A DNA stretch of 64,000 nt. Origin: Halomontanus rarus (lineage in GTDB: Archaea > Halobacteriota > Halobacteria > Halobacteriales > Natrialbaceae). Positions 8,858-16,840 of this stretch are shown piece after piece (positions within the stretch are counted from its first letter, which is position 1; the number at the start of each line of letters is the position of its first letter). The translations under genes were made by a program, and so were the position numbers. A model generated the notes under the pieces. That model had not been told where the DNA came from. It searched no databases and worked only from the letters and a program-made list of their open reading frames with translations. Location of the stretch: assembly GCF_029338335.1 (NCBI RefSeq), contig NZ_CP119796.1, one strand, 5' to 3'.

Positions 8858-9451
8858 ATGAGTTCGGCCCCGACCGTCGTCGCCGTCTGCGGGAGCGTCC
8901 GCGAAGAGAGTACGACCCGAACGGCACTCGAGTACGTCCTCCGGGCGGCCGCGGACGCCGGCGCGGAGACGGAACTCCTCGATCTCGGCGAGTACGACCT
9001 TCCCGTCTACGACCCCGACGCCGACGTTCAGGGCGACGAGGAGGCGGTCAAACGGATCGTCCGCGAGGCCGACTCGATCGCGCTCGGAACGCCGGTCTAC
9101 CACGGCTCGTACTCGGGCGCGCTGAAGAACTTCCACGACTACTGCGGCTGGGACGAGTACGAGGACACCACCGTCGGCCTGCTCGCGACCGCGGGCGGCG
9201 GCAGTTACGGCTCGACGCTCGATCACCTGCGGATCACGGTCCGCGGCGTCCACGGCTGGGTCCTCCCCCACCAGGTCGGCATCCGCGGGGCCTCGAGCGA
9301 GTTCGAGGACGACCCGGACGCGCCGGACGGCCGGCGGTTCGTCGATCCCGATCTCGAAGAGCGCGTCGAGAAACTCGGCCGGATGCTCGTCGAGTACGCG
9401 TACATCACGCCCGACGTGACGACCTCGCGGGCGGCCGCCGACGACGATTGA
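8858..9451 (+). CDS. NADPH-dependent FMN reductase family flavoprotein
   Basis: 197 aa with a flavodoxin-like fold. The N-terminal VVAVCGSVREESTTRTAL is the FMN-phosphate loop of the NADPH-dependent FMN reductase family. ALGTPVYHGSYSGALKNFHDY contains the conserved P-x-Y-x-x-S/G-x-x-G-x-L-K-N segment. ATAGGGSYGSTLDHLR matches the third FMN-binding loop. It probably reduces FMN, quinones or an azo/nitro compound using NAD(P)H. A TATA-like GATTTACGAA sits about 30 nt upstream. Confidence 0.92.
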   Translation: MSSAPTVVAVCGSVREESTTRTALEYVLRAAADAGAETELLDLGEYDLPVYDPDADVQGDEEAVKRIVREADSIALGTPVYHGSYSGALKNFHDYCGWDEYEDTTVGLLATAGGGSYGSTLDHLRITVRGVHGWVLPHQVGIRGASSEFEDDPDAPDGRRFVDPDLEERVEKLGRMLVEYAYITPDVTTSRAAADDD

Positions 9452-9520
9452 TTCCCTCGGTGCTCGACGCTCGAGCCCCGCCACTCGAGTCCGAGTGTCG
9501 ATTCGAATTCGGTTTCGGTC

Positions 9521-9790
9521 TCACACCTCTCCTTCGACCAACCGAACCTTCCGCGCGCGCGAGAACTGCTTGATCTCGTACTCCCGGGACATCGCCGCCG
9601 ACCGCGAGTCGTACCCCTCGTAGTAGACGAGCTCGACCGGCGTCCGTCCGCGCGTGTACTTCGCGCCCTCGCCCGCGTTGTGCTCGCCGACTCGTCGCTC
9701 GAGGTCGGTCGTGTAGCCGGTATAGAGGCTGCCGTCGGCGCACTCGAGGACGTAGACGACGTGGTCGCGGTCGATATCACACTCGCTCAT
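9521..9790 (-). CDS. GIY-YIG domain protein (UPF0213/YhbQ-like)
   Basis: 89 aa, a single GIY-YIG nuclease domain: VVYVLECADGSLYTGYTTDLERRVGEHN holds the paired Y motifs and the conserved Arg. A later Glu and the C-terminal KQFSRARKVRLV complete the UPF0213-type domain. This family comprises small stand-alone nucleases or nuclease-like proteins. The ATG at 9790 (MSECDIDRD) is preferred over one nine codons upstream because it fits the family length. Confidence 0.88.
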   Translation of the reverse strand: MSECDIDRDHVVYVLECADGSLYTGYTTDLERRVGEHNAGEGAKYTRGRTPVELVYYEGYDSRSAAMSREYEIKQFSRARKVRLVEGEV

Positions 9791-9868
9791 CGGTGCGCGT
9801 TGGGTGCCGAGGGACAAAAAGCGTCTCGAGGGGCGTGTGGTCGTTCGGGGACGGTGCGTCGGAGGGCG

Positions 9869-10018
9869 TCAGGTACTACGGGCGCGCTCTTTGGCTGCTT
9901 CGGCGATACCGGCGTTGGCCGAGCAGTTGGTACACGCGCGCACCTTGCCGTGCTCGTCGGCAAAGACGCGTGCGAACCGTTCTGAGACGTGCGCGCCGCA
10001 GTGGTCACACTTTGGCAT
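9869..10018 (-). CDS. Very small zinc-finger protein
   Basis: 49 aa, beginning MPKCDHCGAHVSERFARVF and ending ERARST before TGA. Four cysteines in two pairs (C4/C7 and C29/C32) form a zinc ribbon. The spacing and the compact acidic/basic mix match small conserved haloarchaeal zinc-finger proteins. It may bind nucleic acid or protein. A TATA-like CTATTTAAC (about 10063-10071) lies upstream. It is short enough to be missed by ordinary gene calling. Confidence 0.8.
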   Translation of the reverse strand: MPKCDHCGAHVSERFARVFADEHGKVRACTNCSANAGIAEAAKERARST

Positions 10019-10137
10019 GGTCGTGCCGGACGTCGCCGGCAATCGAAACTACTCGGTCAGTCGTTAAATAGCCTTTCCCAACAGCCACTTCGATTTTCGA
10101 TCGTGAAAGAATTTTTTCTCACAATTGCCGGTTCGTG

Positions 10138-10896
10138 TTACTCACCGGAGCGATCGATCGCGCGCGCGATCAGCGCGGCCTGCGCCCCGGCGACGAACCC
10201 GGCGTCGATATTCACGACCGAGAGGACCGTACAGGACTGAAGCAGCCCCGACAGCGCCGCCTCCCCGTCCCCGCCGTGGCCGTAGCCGCTCGCGACCGGA
10301 ACGCCGATGACCGGCGTGTCGACGAGTCCGGCGATCACCGTCGGCAGCGCCCCTTCGCGGCCGGCTGCGACGATCAGGACGTCGGCCTCGCGCAAGCGAT
10401 CGGCCTGATCGAGCACCCGGTCGAGGGCGGCGACGCCGACGTCGTCGATCCGGTCGATCGTCGCTCCCGCGTCCTCGCAGACGATCTGGGCCTCGTCCGC
10501 GATCGGCCCGTCGACGGTCCCTGCGGTGACGATGCCGACGGTCGCCTCGAGCGTCGGGCGCTCGTAGTCCGGGCCGTGGGCGAGCACCGACGACCCGCGA
10601 CGCTCGAGGGTCGCGTCGGGATGTTCCTCGCCGAGGTGAGACTGGAGTGTGGCGACGTGCTCGTCGTCGGCTCTGGTCACCAGCGCCCGGCCGGTCGTCT
10701 CGACAGCCGTTCCCGCGAGTGCGGCGACCTGCGCCGGCGTCTTGCCGGCCGCGAAAACCGCCTCCGGAATGCCTCGACGTTGCTCTCGCGCCGCGTCGAA
10801 CCGTCCCGCGTCGCCGGTTACGTACCCTGCCAGTTCCGCCTCCGCCTCGGTCGGCGAGAGTTCGCCGGCCGCGACGGCCTCGAGTAAGTCGCGCAT
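10138..10896 (-). CDS. larB: LarB-type AIR-carboxylase-fold protein
   Basis: 252 aa. The N-terminal helical part (MRDLLEAVAAGELSPTEAEAEL) is followed by the PurE-like C-terminal domain with VGIVTAGTVDGPIADEA, AGREGALPTVIAGLVDTPVIGVPVASGYG and VNIDAGFVAGAQA. In Lactobacillus, LarB carboxylates nicotinic acid adenine dinucleotide at the start of nickel-pincer cofactor synthesis (established). LarC, LarE and a lactate-racemase-like enzyme are not visible nearby, so the cofactor pathway would have to be encoded elsewhere. The ATG at 10896 gives the standard family N-terminus; the open frame extends 17 codons further without similarity. Confidence 0.9.
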   Translation of the reverse strand: MRDLLEAVAAGELSPTEAEAELAGYVTGDAGRFDAAREQRRGIPEAVFAAGKTPAQVAALAGTAVETTGRALVTRADDEHVATLQSHLGEEHPDATLERRGSSVLAHGPDYERPTLEATVGIVTAGTVDGPIADEAQIVCEDAGATIDRIDDVGVAALDRVLDQADRLREADVLIVAAGREGALPTVIAGLVDTPVIGVPVASGYGHGGDGEAALSGLLQSCTVLSVVNIDAGFVAGAQAALIARAIDRSGE

Positions 10897-11118
10897 ACTA
10901 CGGGTAGCGACCGAGGCTACTCGAATCCGTCGCCACGACGCGGACACGACGACTGACTCGAGAGGCGCGTGAAAGCGCGCGCGAGCGGGTTTCGGAGCAA
11001 ACTCGGCCGGTTCGAGGGTGCTCTCAGTTCATCAGTCATATACTTTCCGGTAGTTTCGGAGGCTAAACAGCCGCTGTGGCCCTCGAGACGCCCGCTATCC
11101 CGGGGATTAAACAGAACG

Positions 11119-11127
11119 CTTATAAAG
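11119..11127 (+). promoter_or_regulatory. Strong TATA box for the histone-fold protein gene
   Basis: CTTATAAAG lies about 29 nt upstream of the ATG at 11152, the position expected when transcription starts at or within a base or two of the start codon. Confidence 0.7.
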
Positions 11128-11151
11128 GGGAAACGGGAACGGGTATATCGT

Positions 11152-11319
11152 ATGGCAGACCTTATCGTCAAAGCCGCTGTGAAGGAAGCGCTCGATGACA
11201 AAAACGTTGCCTCGGACTTCTACGACGCCCTCGACGACGAAGTGTCCGAACTGCTCGACGACGCTGCACGACGAGCCGAAGCGAACGACCGGAAGACGGT
11301 CCAGCCCCGCGACCTGTAA
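11152..11319 (+). CDS. Small histone-fold protein (DUF1931 family)
   Basis: 55 aa: MADLIVKAAVKEALDDKN and, near the end, ARRAEANDRKTVQPRDL. The last part is the loop and strand 'RKTVQPRD' typical of histone-fold proteins. It is shorter than a full histone monomer (about 65 aa), and it has an acidic middle. It belongs to the DUF1931 group of histone-fold proteins; whether it binds DNA is not settled. The start is fixed by the TATA box at 11119. A T-run follows 18 nt after the stop, so it is probably a monocistronic and strongly expressed gene. Confidence 0.85.
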   Translation: MADLIVKAAVKEALDDKNVASDFYDALDDEVSELLDDAARRAEANDRKTVQPRDL

Positions 11320-11337
11320 GGGACGCCACTGAGATCA

Positions 11338-11343
11338 TTTTTT
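11338..11343 (+). terminator. Oligo-T terminator after the histone-fold gene
   Basis: Six consecutive T residues start 18 nt after the stop codon at 11319. Archaeal RNA polymerase terminates at such U-tracts. Confidence 0.5.
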
Positions 11344-11412
11344 ATCGACGCTACGGGACGTAGCGACGGGTATCGCGGCTCTGAAGACTATATAGCGATC
11401 GCTTGAGCCCGC

Positions 11413-12405
11413 TCAGAGCGGCCAGCGTCCGTCGTCACGCTCGCGGACGCGTTCGGCAACGCCGTCGGCCAGCCGGTAGCCCGCGTCGGTTCGCTCGACG
11501 TCGCCGGCCCGGGCCAGATGCTCGAGATGGGCGTACGCCTCCCCGGGACCGTGCAGGATGTGAATGTTCGAGAGGTCGCCGAACAGTCGGTCGCTGACGG
11601 TCCACGCGTCGGCCGGTCCGCAGGATGCGAGCGCCGAGAGTACGCGAAACGCACGCTCCTCGTGGTGGTCACGGATTCGTCTCGCTCGCTCGGCCGGCTC
11701 GTCGATCGGGGCGCGATGGCCCGGCCAGGCGCGTTCGAACCCGCCGTCTGCGATCGTTTCGAGCGTCCGGAGATACTTCTCGAGCGGCCGCTCGACGCGG
11801 ACGTCGGCGCCGCCGACGTTCGGCGTGTACTCCGGCAGGAGGGCGTCCCCGGTGAAGATTTCGTCGTCCCTGACGAGACAGATGTGGCCGGCGGTGTGAC
11901 CCGGCGTGTGGCGAACCTCGAGTTCGAGCTTACCGTCACCGCCGCCGAACGAGAGACGCTCCCCGTCCTCGACGGTCGTCACGTCCACGGACTCGCCGTA
12001 GATTCCCTCGTTCTCGCCGGCCGCGAGAAACGCCAGCAGTTCCTCGCGTGCGGGCTCGGGCATTCCCCACTCCTCGAACAGTCGGCGCTGGGTCGCCTCG
12101 AGACCCTCCCACGCGTCCGTGTCGCCCGCGATCAGCGGCGCGTCGGCGGGATGGGCGTAGACGGTCGCGTCGCTCTCGGCCTGAATCTCGCCGGCGAGCC
12201 CGGAGTGGTCCGCGTGGTAGTGCGTGAGGACGATCGCATCGATATCGGCGAACTCGACGCCGAGGGCTGCGAGTTCGGACTCGAGTTCGGTTCGCGTGTC
12301 GTCGGTGGCGACGCCAGTGTCGATCAGGACGGTCGCCTCGCCGTCGAAACAGTAGGTGCTGTTGGCACCCTCGAAGACCGTGTTTCCGAGAGAGATTCGT
12401 TTCAT
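11413..12405 (-). CDS. Metallo-beta-lactamase-fold hydrolase
   Basis: 330 aa. The two-metal site is visible: LTHYHADHSG (H62, H64, D66, H67), HTPGHTAGH (H170), FTGDALL (Asp) and WPGHRAPI (His). A C-terminal winged-helix-like region of about 90 residues (AWTVSDRLFGDLSNIHILHGPGEAYAHLEHL) follows, as in the glyoxalase-II/LACTB2-like branch of the superfamily. The substrate may be a thioester or a phosphodiester; it cannot be told from sequence. The ATG at 12405 starts MKRISLGNTVFEG, with an upstream TATA-like CTAAGACC about 28 nt away. Confidence 0.92.
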   Translation of the reverse strand: MKRISLGNTVFEGANSTYCFDGEATVLIDTGVATDDTRTELESELAALGVEFADIDAIVLTHYHADHSGLAGEIQAESDATVYAHPADAPLIAGDTDAWEGLEATQRRLFEEWGMPEPAREELLAFLAAGENEGIYGESVDVTTVEDGERLSFGGGDGKLELEVRHTPGHTAGHICLVRDDEIFTGDALLPEYTPNVGGADVRVERPLEKYLRTLETIADGGFERAWPGHRAPIDEPAERARRIRDHHEERAFRVLSALASCGPADAWTVSDRLFGDLSNIHILHGPGEAYAHLEHLARAGDVERTDAGYRLADGVAERVRERDDGRWPL

Positions 12406-12541
12406 CGTCCGTCGATAGCGGGTCGAGGGTCTTAGCCGCTCGTGGTCTCGGTTCTAGAGCGGGGCCTCGAGCGGAGATCGGCGAACTCGGGTTCCGAGAG
12501 TGAAAACGAGCCAGAGCCGTCCTGCATTGAGAGGGGTAATC

Positions 12542-12946
12542 TCAGTCGCTCTCTACGGACCCATCACCGTCGAATTCACGTCCGCTCGGGCGACGGAGGT
12601 GTATCACGGCGGCGGCGACGAGACCGGCGGCGAACGAGACGACGAGCGCCAGGATGGCCCCGATGTTCACGAGGCCACCGAGGACGACGAGTGTGACGAG
12701 GAAACTCACGCCAAAACCCGCGAGAGAAACTGCGATGCGGTGACGGCGCGGCGGGGCGTCGTCCGCCAGCCCGAGAGACACGGCAGCAGCGACGACCGTT
12801 CCGAGTGCGAGACCGGTGGGGATGCCGAGGAATAGTGAGAACTCGATCCACGGTCGGGCGACTTCGGTCACGGTAACGCCGCCGATCAAGAATGCGGCGA
12901 TGCCGGCTCCGAGTGCGAGTACGATCCGTTTGACGTAGCTGCTCAT
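12542..12946 (-). CDS. Four-helix integral membrane protein, function unknown
   Basis: 134 aa from the ATG at 12946 (an in-frame GTG lies two codons upstream). About four hydrophobic helices cover residues 8-115 (for instance IVLALGAGIAAFLIGGVTV and LVTLVVLGGLVNIGAILALV). A short acidic C-terminal tail follows. No enzymatic motif is seen. It is an ordinary haloarchaeal DUF-type membrane protein. Confidence 0.7.
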   Translation of the reverse strand: MSSYVKRIVLALGAGIAAFLIGGVTVTEVARPWIEFSLFLGIPTGLALGTVVAAAVSLGLADDAPPRRHRIAVSLAGFGVSFLVTLVVLGGLVNIGAILALVVSFAAGLVAAAVIHLRRPSGREFDGDGSVESD

Positions 12947-13030
12947 CGACACGTGCCAGACACACCCGATCGAGATACTATCTGCCGTCGAATCCCGTTC
13001 ACCGAGAACCGGAGGGTGGGGCTCATCAGA

Positions 13031-14128
13031 TCATATTGCACCGTCGCTCCCGCGTCCCTCGAGGTACTCCTTCGTCCGCCCGAGAACCACGTATTCGGCG
13101 GTCTGCAGGTCGGCCACCGACGCGGAGCCGGTGACGAACATCGCCGTCCGCAGCTCCAGGCGGAGTTGCTCGACCATGTCGACGACCGCCTCGGGTCCCC
13201 GCCCGGCGGGCGCGAGAAACGGCTTGGCGAGCCCGCCGGCCCGCGCGCCCAGCGCGATCGCTTTCGCCACGTCGAGCCCGGAGCGGACGCCGCCGCTGGC
13301 GATCACGGCGTCGTGGACGGCGGCGGCCTCGAGCGTGCTCACCGCCGTGGGAACCCCCCACGCCCGGAAGAGTCGTCCGACCTGCTCCTGTCGGTTCGCG
13401 CCGACGGCGGCGGCGCGGTAGGACTCGATGCCGGACCACGTCGTTCCGCCCTTCCCGGCGACGTCGACGGCGTCGACGCCGGCGTCGGCGAGTCGCTTCG
13501 CGGTGTCGCCCGAAATCCCGTTGCCCGTCTCCTTGACGATCACCGGGACGCTCAGCGCGTCGGCGACGTCCTCGATGGCCGCGAGACAGCCGCGGGCGTC
13601 GACGTCGCCTTCCGGCTGGACGGCCTCCTGCAAAAAGTTGAGGTGGACGGCCATGGCGTCGGCCTCGATCATCCCGACCGCTCGCTCGACGTCCGCGACA
13701 TCGTACTCGAGTAACTGAGCCGCGCCGACGTTGCCGTAGAGGAAGGCATTGGGTGCGACCTCGCGGACGACGGTGTACGACTCCAGCAGATCGTCGTCGT
13801 CGAGCTCGAGGCCGGCGCGCTGGCTGCCGACGCCCATCGCGATCCCGGTCTCCTCGGCGGCGATCGCGAGCGCGCGGTTGAGCTTCGTCGTGTTGGGGTG
13901 GCCGCCGGTCATGCTCTCGATGACGATCGGCGCCGCGAGTTCGTGACCCAACAGCGAGATCGACGTGTCGATCTCGTCGCGGTCGATCTCCGGAAGCGCC
14001 TCGTGAACGAGTTCGATGTCCTCGAATCCCGTCCCCGTGGTTTCGACGTCTTCTTCCTCGATGATGCGAATGTGGTCGTCTTTCCGGTCGGACGTTTCGG
14101 TTTCGGATTCGGGTTCGGGTTCGGGCAT
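13031..14128 (-). CDS. fni: Type 2 isopentenyl-diphosphate delta-isomerase
   Basis: 365 aa. It is the FMN- and NADPH-dependent enzyme that converts isopentenyl diphosphate to dimethylallyl diphosphate for archaeal isoprenoid lipids. Conserved segments are RKDDHIRI near the N-terminus, SMTGGHPNT, GSQRA, VKETGNGIS, GKGGTTW and ASGGVRSGLDVAKAIALGA (the FMN-phosphate loop). Length is normal. The first 12 residues are a PEPEPESETET run, an example of the dipeptide repeats found throughout the window. A TATA-like GCTTTACGAC lies about 28 nt upstream of the ATG. Confidence 0.96.
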   Translation of the reverse strand: MPEPEPESETETSDRKDDHIRIIEEEDVETTGTGFEDIELVHEALPEIDRDEIDTSISLLGHELAAPIVIESMTGGHPNTTKLNRALAIAAEETGIAMGVGSQRAGLELDDDDLLESYTVVREVAPNAFLYGNVGAAQLLEYDVADVERAVGMIEADAMAVHLNFLQEAVQPEGDVDARGCLAAIEDVADALSVPVIVKETGNGISGDTAKRLADAGVDAVDVAGKGGTTWSGIESYRAAAVGANRQEQVGRLFRAWGVPTAVSTLEAAAVHDAVIASGGVRSGLDVAKAIALGARAGGLAKPFLAPAGRGPEAVVDMVEQLRLELRTAMFVTGSASVADLQTAEYVVLGRTKEYLEGRGSDGAI

Positions 14129-14232
14129 CTCCGTCTCATCGCAACTGTCGTAAAGCGGGGTGAAAAACGGTCCGTTCCGTCGCTGGTGGCGTTCGCCCGT
14201 TCGTTTTTGTCTTCGAGTCGCGTACGACGACT

Positions 14233-14679
14233 ATGACGTTGCTCACCCCCCGCACACTGCTCGTCGCGTTCGGGCTTCTCGAGGTGCTCCTCCCGGAACG
14301 GATCGTTCGGTGGGGCGAACGCCTCGCGTTCGAGAACCCCGACGAGGGGATACTCCGTCCGTGGACGCTCCCGATAGCCCGCCTCGAGGGCATCGCGTTC
14401 GTCTGGCTCGTCCTGCGAGGCTCGATACCCTCTCCGTTCAGGAAGGGATTCGTCGTGATCGGCCTTCCCGCGGTCCTGTCACCGAAACCGTTCGTCACGG
14501 GCGCGCTCGGAGTGGCCTACGAGAACTCCGACGACCTCGAGTTGCGGTCGTGGGTCGTTCCATTCACTCGAGTGCTGGGCGTGGCCTCCTTCGCAGTCGT
14601 GCTGTTTTCGGGCCGCGTCGACGCGCCGACGGACGCCGACCGGTCCGCGACGCCGGTGTCGGATCGAACGGACTCCTGA
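14233..14679 (+). CDS. Small membrane protein, function unknown
   Basis: 148 aa with three or four hydrophobic segments in the first 125 residues (for example LLVAFGLLEVLLP and IAFVWLVLRG) and an acidic/Ser-rich tail. The pattern 'TLPIARLEGIAFVWL...WVVPFTRVLGVASFAVVLF' shows an internal duplication of a PxxRxxG-helix unit. Function is unknown. It runs divergently from fni (gap about 100 nt). Confidence 0.7.
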   Translation: MTLLTPRTLLVAFGLLEVLLPERIVRWGERLAFENPDEGILRPWTLPIARLEGIAFVWLVLRGSIPSPFRKGFVVIGLPAVLSPKPFVTGALGVAYENSDDLELRSWVVPFTRVLGVASFAVVLFSGRVDAPTDADRSATPVSDRTDS

Positions 14680-14754
14680 CTCCCAGTTCGGTCGCGGATT
14701 CCCGAGTCGCCCGCGGACGCTCGAGCGGCCCACGAACGGCGCGCTCTTCGTCGG

Positions 14755-16635
14755 CTATCGGATCGAGGGTGGCTTCGTCAGCGAATCCGACCGTTCGCCC
14801 GTCGACTCGTTTTCCATCTCCGTCTCCGTCTCCGTCTCGGACCCGGAGTCGACTTCACCCTCGCCCTCGCCCTCGCCCTCGAGCGTGAGCGCGAGGTCCG
14901 CGGCGTCGCCGTCGACCGTGACGGTGTCCGTCACGGGGTCGTGTCCGCGCGCGTCGGCGGTCACGTCGTAGGTGCCGTTCTGGAGGGCGAACGTCGCCGT
15001 TCCGTCCGAGACCGTCCGGATCGCCACGATGCCGTCGGTCTCGGCGTCGACGACCTCCACGGTCGTCGTATTCGTGACCGGCTCGCCGTCTTCCTCGAGC
15101 GAGACGTTCAGATCCGCAGCCTCGAGGCCGAAGGCGGCGATTCTCACGGTTTCGTTTTCACTCTCGGTTTCGGCCCCGGTCCCGTTTTCGCTCTCGCTCT
15201 GGCCCTCGCTTCCGTTCTCGGCTCCAGAGTCAGCCTCGGAATCCGCCGTGAATTCGGACTCGCCGAGGGACACGGAGACGGTTCGGTTGTCGGGATCGAC
15301 GCTCGAGTCGTCGATCCGCTCCCAGGCTCCGCTTTCGTCGTCGAACCGCCAGAATCCGATCGTTTCCTCGTCGACGTCGCCGAGCCCTACGCCGGTGTAC
15401 GACGTCGTGAGATCGACGACCGACGAACCGCCGGTCGCCTCGAGTTCGAACGCGGGCCCGACCGCACCGTGATTCGGCGGTGCGGACGGTGTGTCGTCGA
15501 CGCCGGCATCGACATCGCCACCGTCACTCGCGCGCAGTCGAACGTTCTCGCCGTCGACCGAAACCGCCTCGTCCCCGAGCACGAGATCGGTCACGTCCGT
15601 GTCGCTCGAATCGTCGATCGTCAGGTCCCAGTCGCCGCTCTCGACGGTGTTCTCGGTCAGCGTGGTCCCGTGACTGGACGACGTCACCGAGACGCCCTCG
15701 GCGTTCCCGCGGAGCTCGTTTTCGGTGAGCGCGTTCAGGCGACTGGACGACTCGAGGACGATGCCGGAGTCGCTTCTGGAGACGGTGTTCGCCGACAGCG
15801 TGTTCCCGCTCGAGCCGTCGAGGGCGATGCCGTAGACGGTGCCGTTTACTGTGGCGTCTGCCACCGTGTTCCGGTGAGACGATTGCAGGAACACTCCGTA
15901 GTCGCCGCCGTTCGCACCGGTGTCGACGACCGTATTCCAGTGGGCGCTTCCGAGGACGACGTTGTAGTAGTTTCCGGAGACGGCGTTGTTCGTCACCGCG
16001 TTGCCGCTGGAGTACCAGAGGGCGATGCCGTCGGTGTTCTCCGCCGCGGTCGTGTTCACGATCGCGTTCCCGTTCGAGTCCCACAGCGTGACGCCCGCGA
16101 AGTTCCCGGTCGCGGTGACGTTCGTCACCGTACTCCGGGTCGCATTTTCGAACGCGACGCCGTTCTCGTTTTCGAACGCGGTCACGTTGGCGACCGTCCC
16201 GTCGGTCACGCTCTCGAAGGCGATTCCCGCGGCGGCGTCGCTCGTTTCGCTGGCGTTCGATCCCCAGCCAGCGACCGAGACGTTTTGCACGGTGACGTTC
16301 TCGGTGTCGTTCGCGTGGATTCCGTACTGCGGGGACTCCGTCTCCGTCAGTCCGTATCCGCCGATCCCGTACCCCGCCCCGTCGACGATCACGTCGCTCG
16401 CCGTGATCTCGAGGCAGGTCGACCGGTTCGTGAGGTTCGACGACAGTTCGTACTCGCCCGCGGTGTCGATTTCCGTGCAGTCGTCGATTGCGATGGGATC
16501 GTCCGTCTGCGTGCCAGTCTCGTCCGCGCCGACCGTGACACCGACACCGATCCCGAGTAGCAGTAGCGTCCCGGCCAGTGCGATCACGACCGTCGTGATC
16601 GCCGTGTCTCTCGAGGCGTCTTCAGTGATGCTCAT
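14755..16635 (-). CDS. Secreted right-handed beta-helix (NosD-like) surface protein
   Basis: 626 aa. An N-terminal membrane/signal segment (about 15-38, VVIALAGTLLLLGIGVGV) precedes CTEIDTAGEYELSSNLTN and EITASDVIVDG, the usual entry into NosD/PbH1 beta-helices. About ten repeats of the type 'N-x-V-x-x-N-x-A-x-G-N' follow (residues about 90-330). A beta-sandwich with W-RFDDESGAWERIDDSSVDPDN (about 370-450) comes next, then a carboxypeptidase-regulatory-like domain (about 490-590) and an acidic GEGEGEGE/TETETE tail. There is no PGF-CTERM. It probably sits at or outside the cell surface. Start ATG 16635 was chosen because it puts the hydrophobic signal at the N-terminus. Confidence 0.85.
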   Translation of the reverse strand: MSITEDASRDTAITTVVIALAGTLLLLGIGVGVTVGADETGTQTDDPIAIDDCTEIDTAGEYELSSNLTNRSTCLEITASDVIVDGAGYGIGGYGLTETESPQYGIHANDTENVTVQNVSVAGWGSNASETSDAAAGIAFESVTDGTVANVTAFENENGVAFENATRSTVTNVTATGNFAGVTLWDSNGNAIVNTTAAENTDGIALWYSSGNAVTNNAVSGNYYNVVLGSAHWNTVVDTGANGGDYGVFLQSSHRNTVADATVNGTVYGIALDGSSGNTLSANTVSRSDSGIVLESSSRLNALTENELRGNAEGVSVTSSSHGTTLTENTVESGDWDLTIDDSSDTDVTDLVLGDEAVSVDGENVRLRASDGGDVDAGVDDTPSAPPNHGAVGPAFELEATGGSSVVDLTTSYTGVGLGDVDEETIGFWRFDDESGAWERIDDSSVDPDNRTVSVSLGESEFTADSEADSGAENGSEGQSESENGTGAETESENETVRIAAFGLEAADLNVSLEEDGEPVTNTTTVEVVDAETDGIVAIRTVSDGTATFALQNGTYDVTADARGHDPVTDTVTVDGDAADLALTLEGEGEGEGEVDSGSETETETEMENESTGERSDSLTKPPSIR

Positions 16636-16840
16636 TCCGTAATCGGACGCTCGAACACAGTCGCCGAACTTACCTATTGCGAAATAGATATTTTTAGTAA
16701 TAATAGCTGTACGTCTCCGTCTTTGGAATGTATTTTTAAACAATAAATTTCCGGTGTGGTGGTTCTCACTCGCCCGATCTGGTCGGCAGGATCGCCGTCG
16801 GACGTTGGGTTTATTCGATGCAGGTGTCACTAGCTGGTAC
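16636..16840. promoter_or_regulatory. AT-rich divergent promoter region
   Basis: These 205 nt separate the divergent beta-helix protein (minus strand) and the PAS histidine kinase (plus strand). About 16675-16750 is clearly AT-rich in a GC-rich genome and holds several TATA-like runs (AAAATATCTA on the minus strand; TTTAAACAATAAATTT on the plus strand). Confidence 0.5.

Noticed and set aside
10096..10127. T-rich imperfect palindrome between larB and the small zinc-finger gene
   Set aside because: Only partial symmetry, and the T-run points away from the minus-strand transcripts. It is not a convincing terminator or operator.
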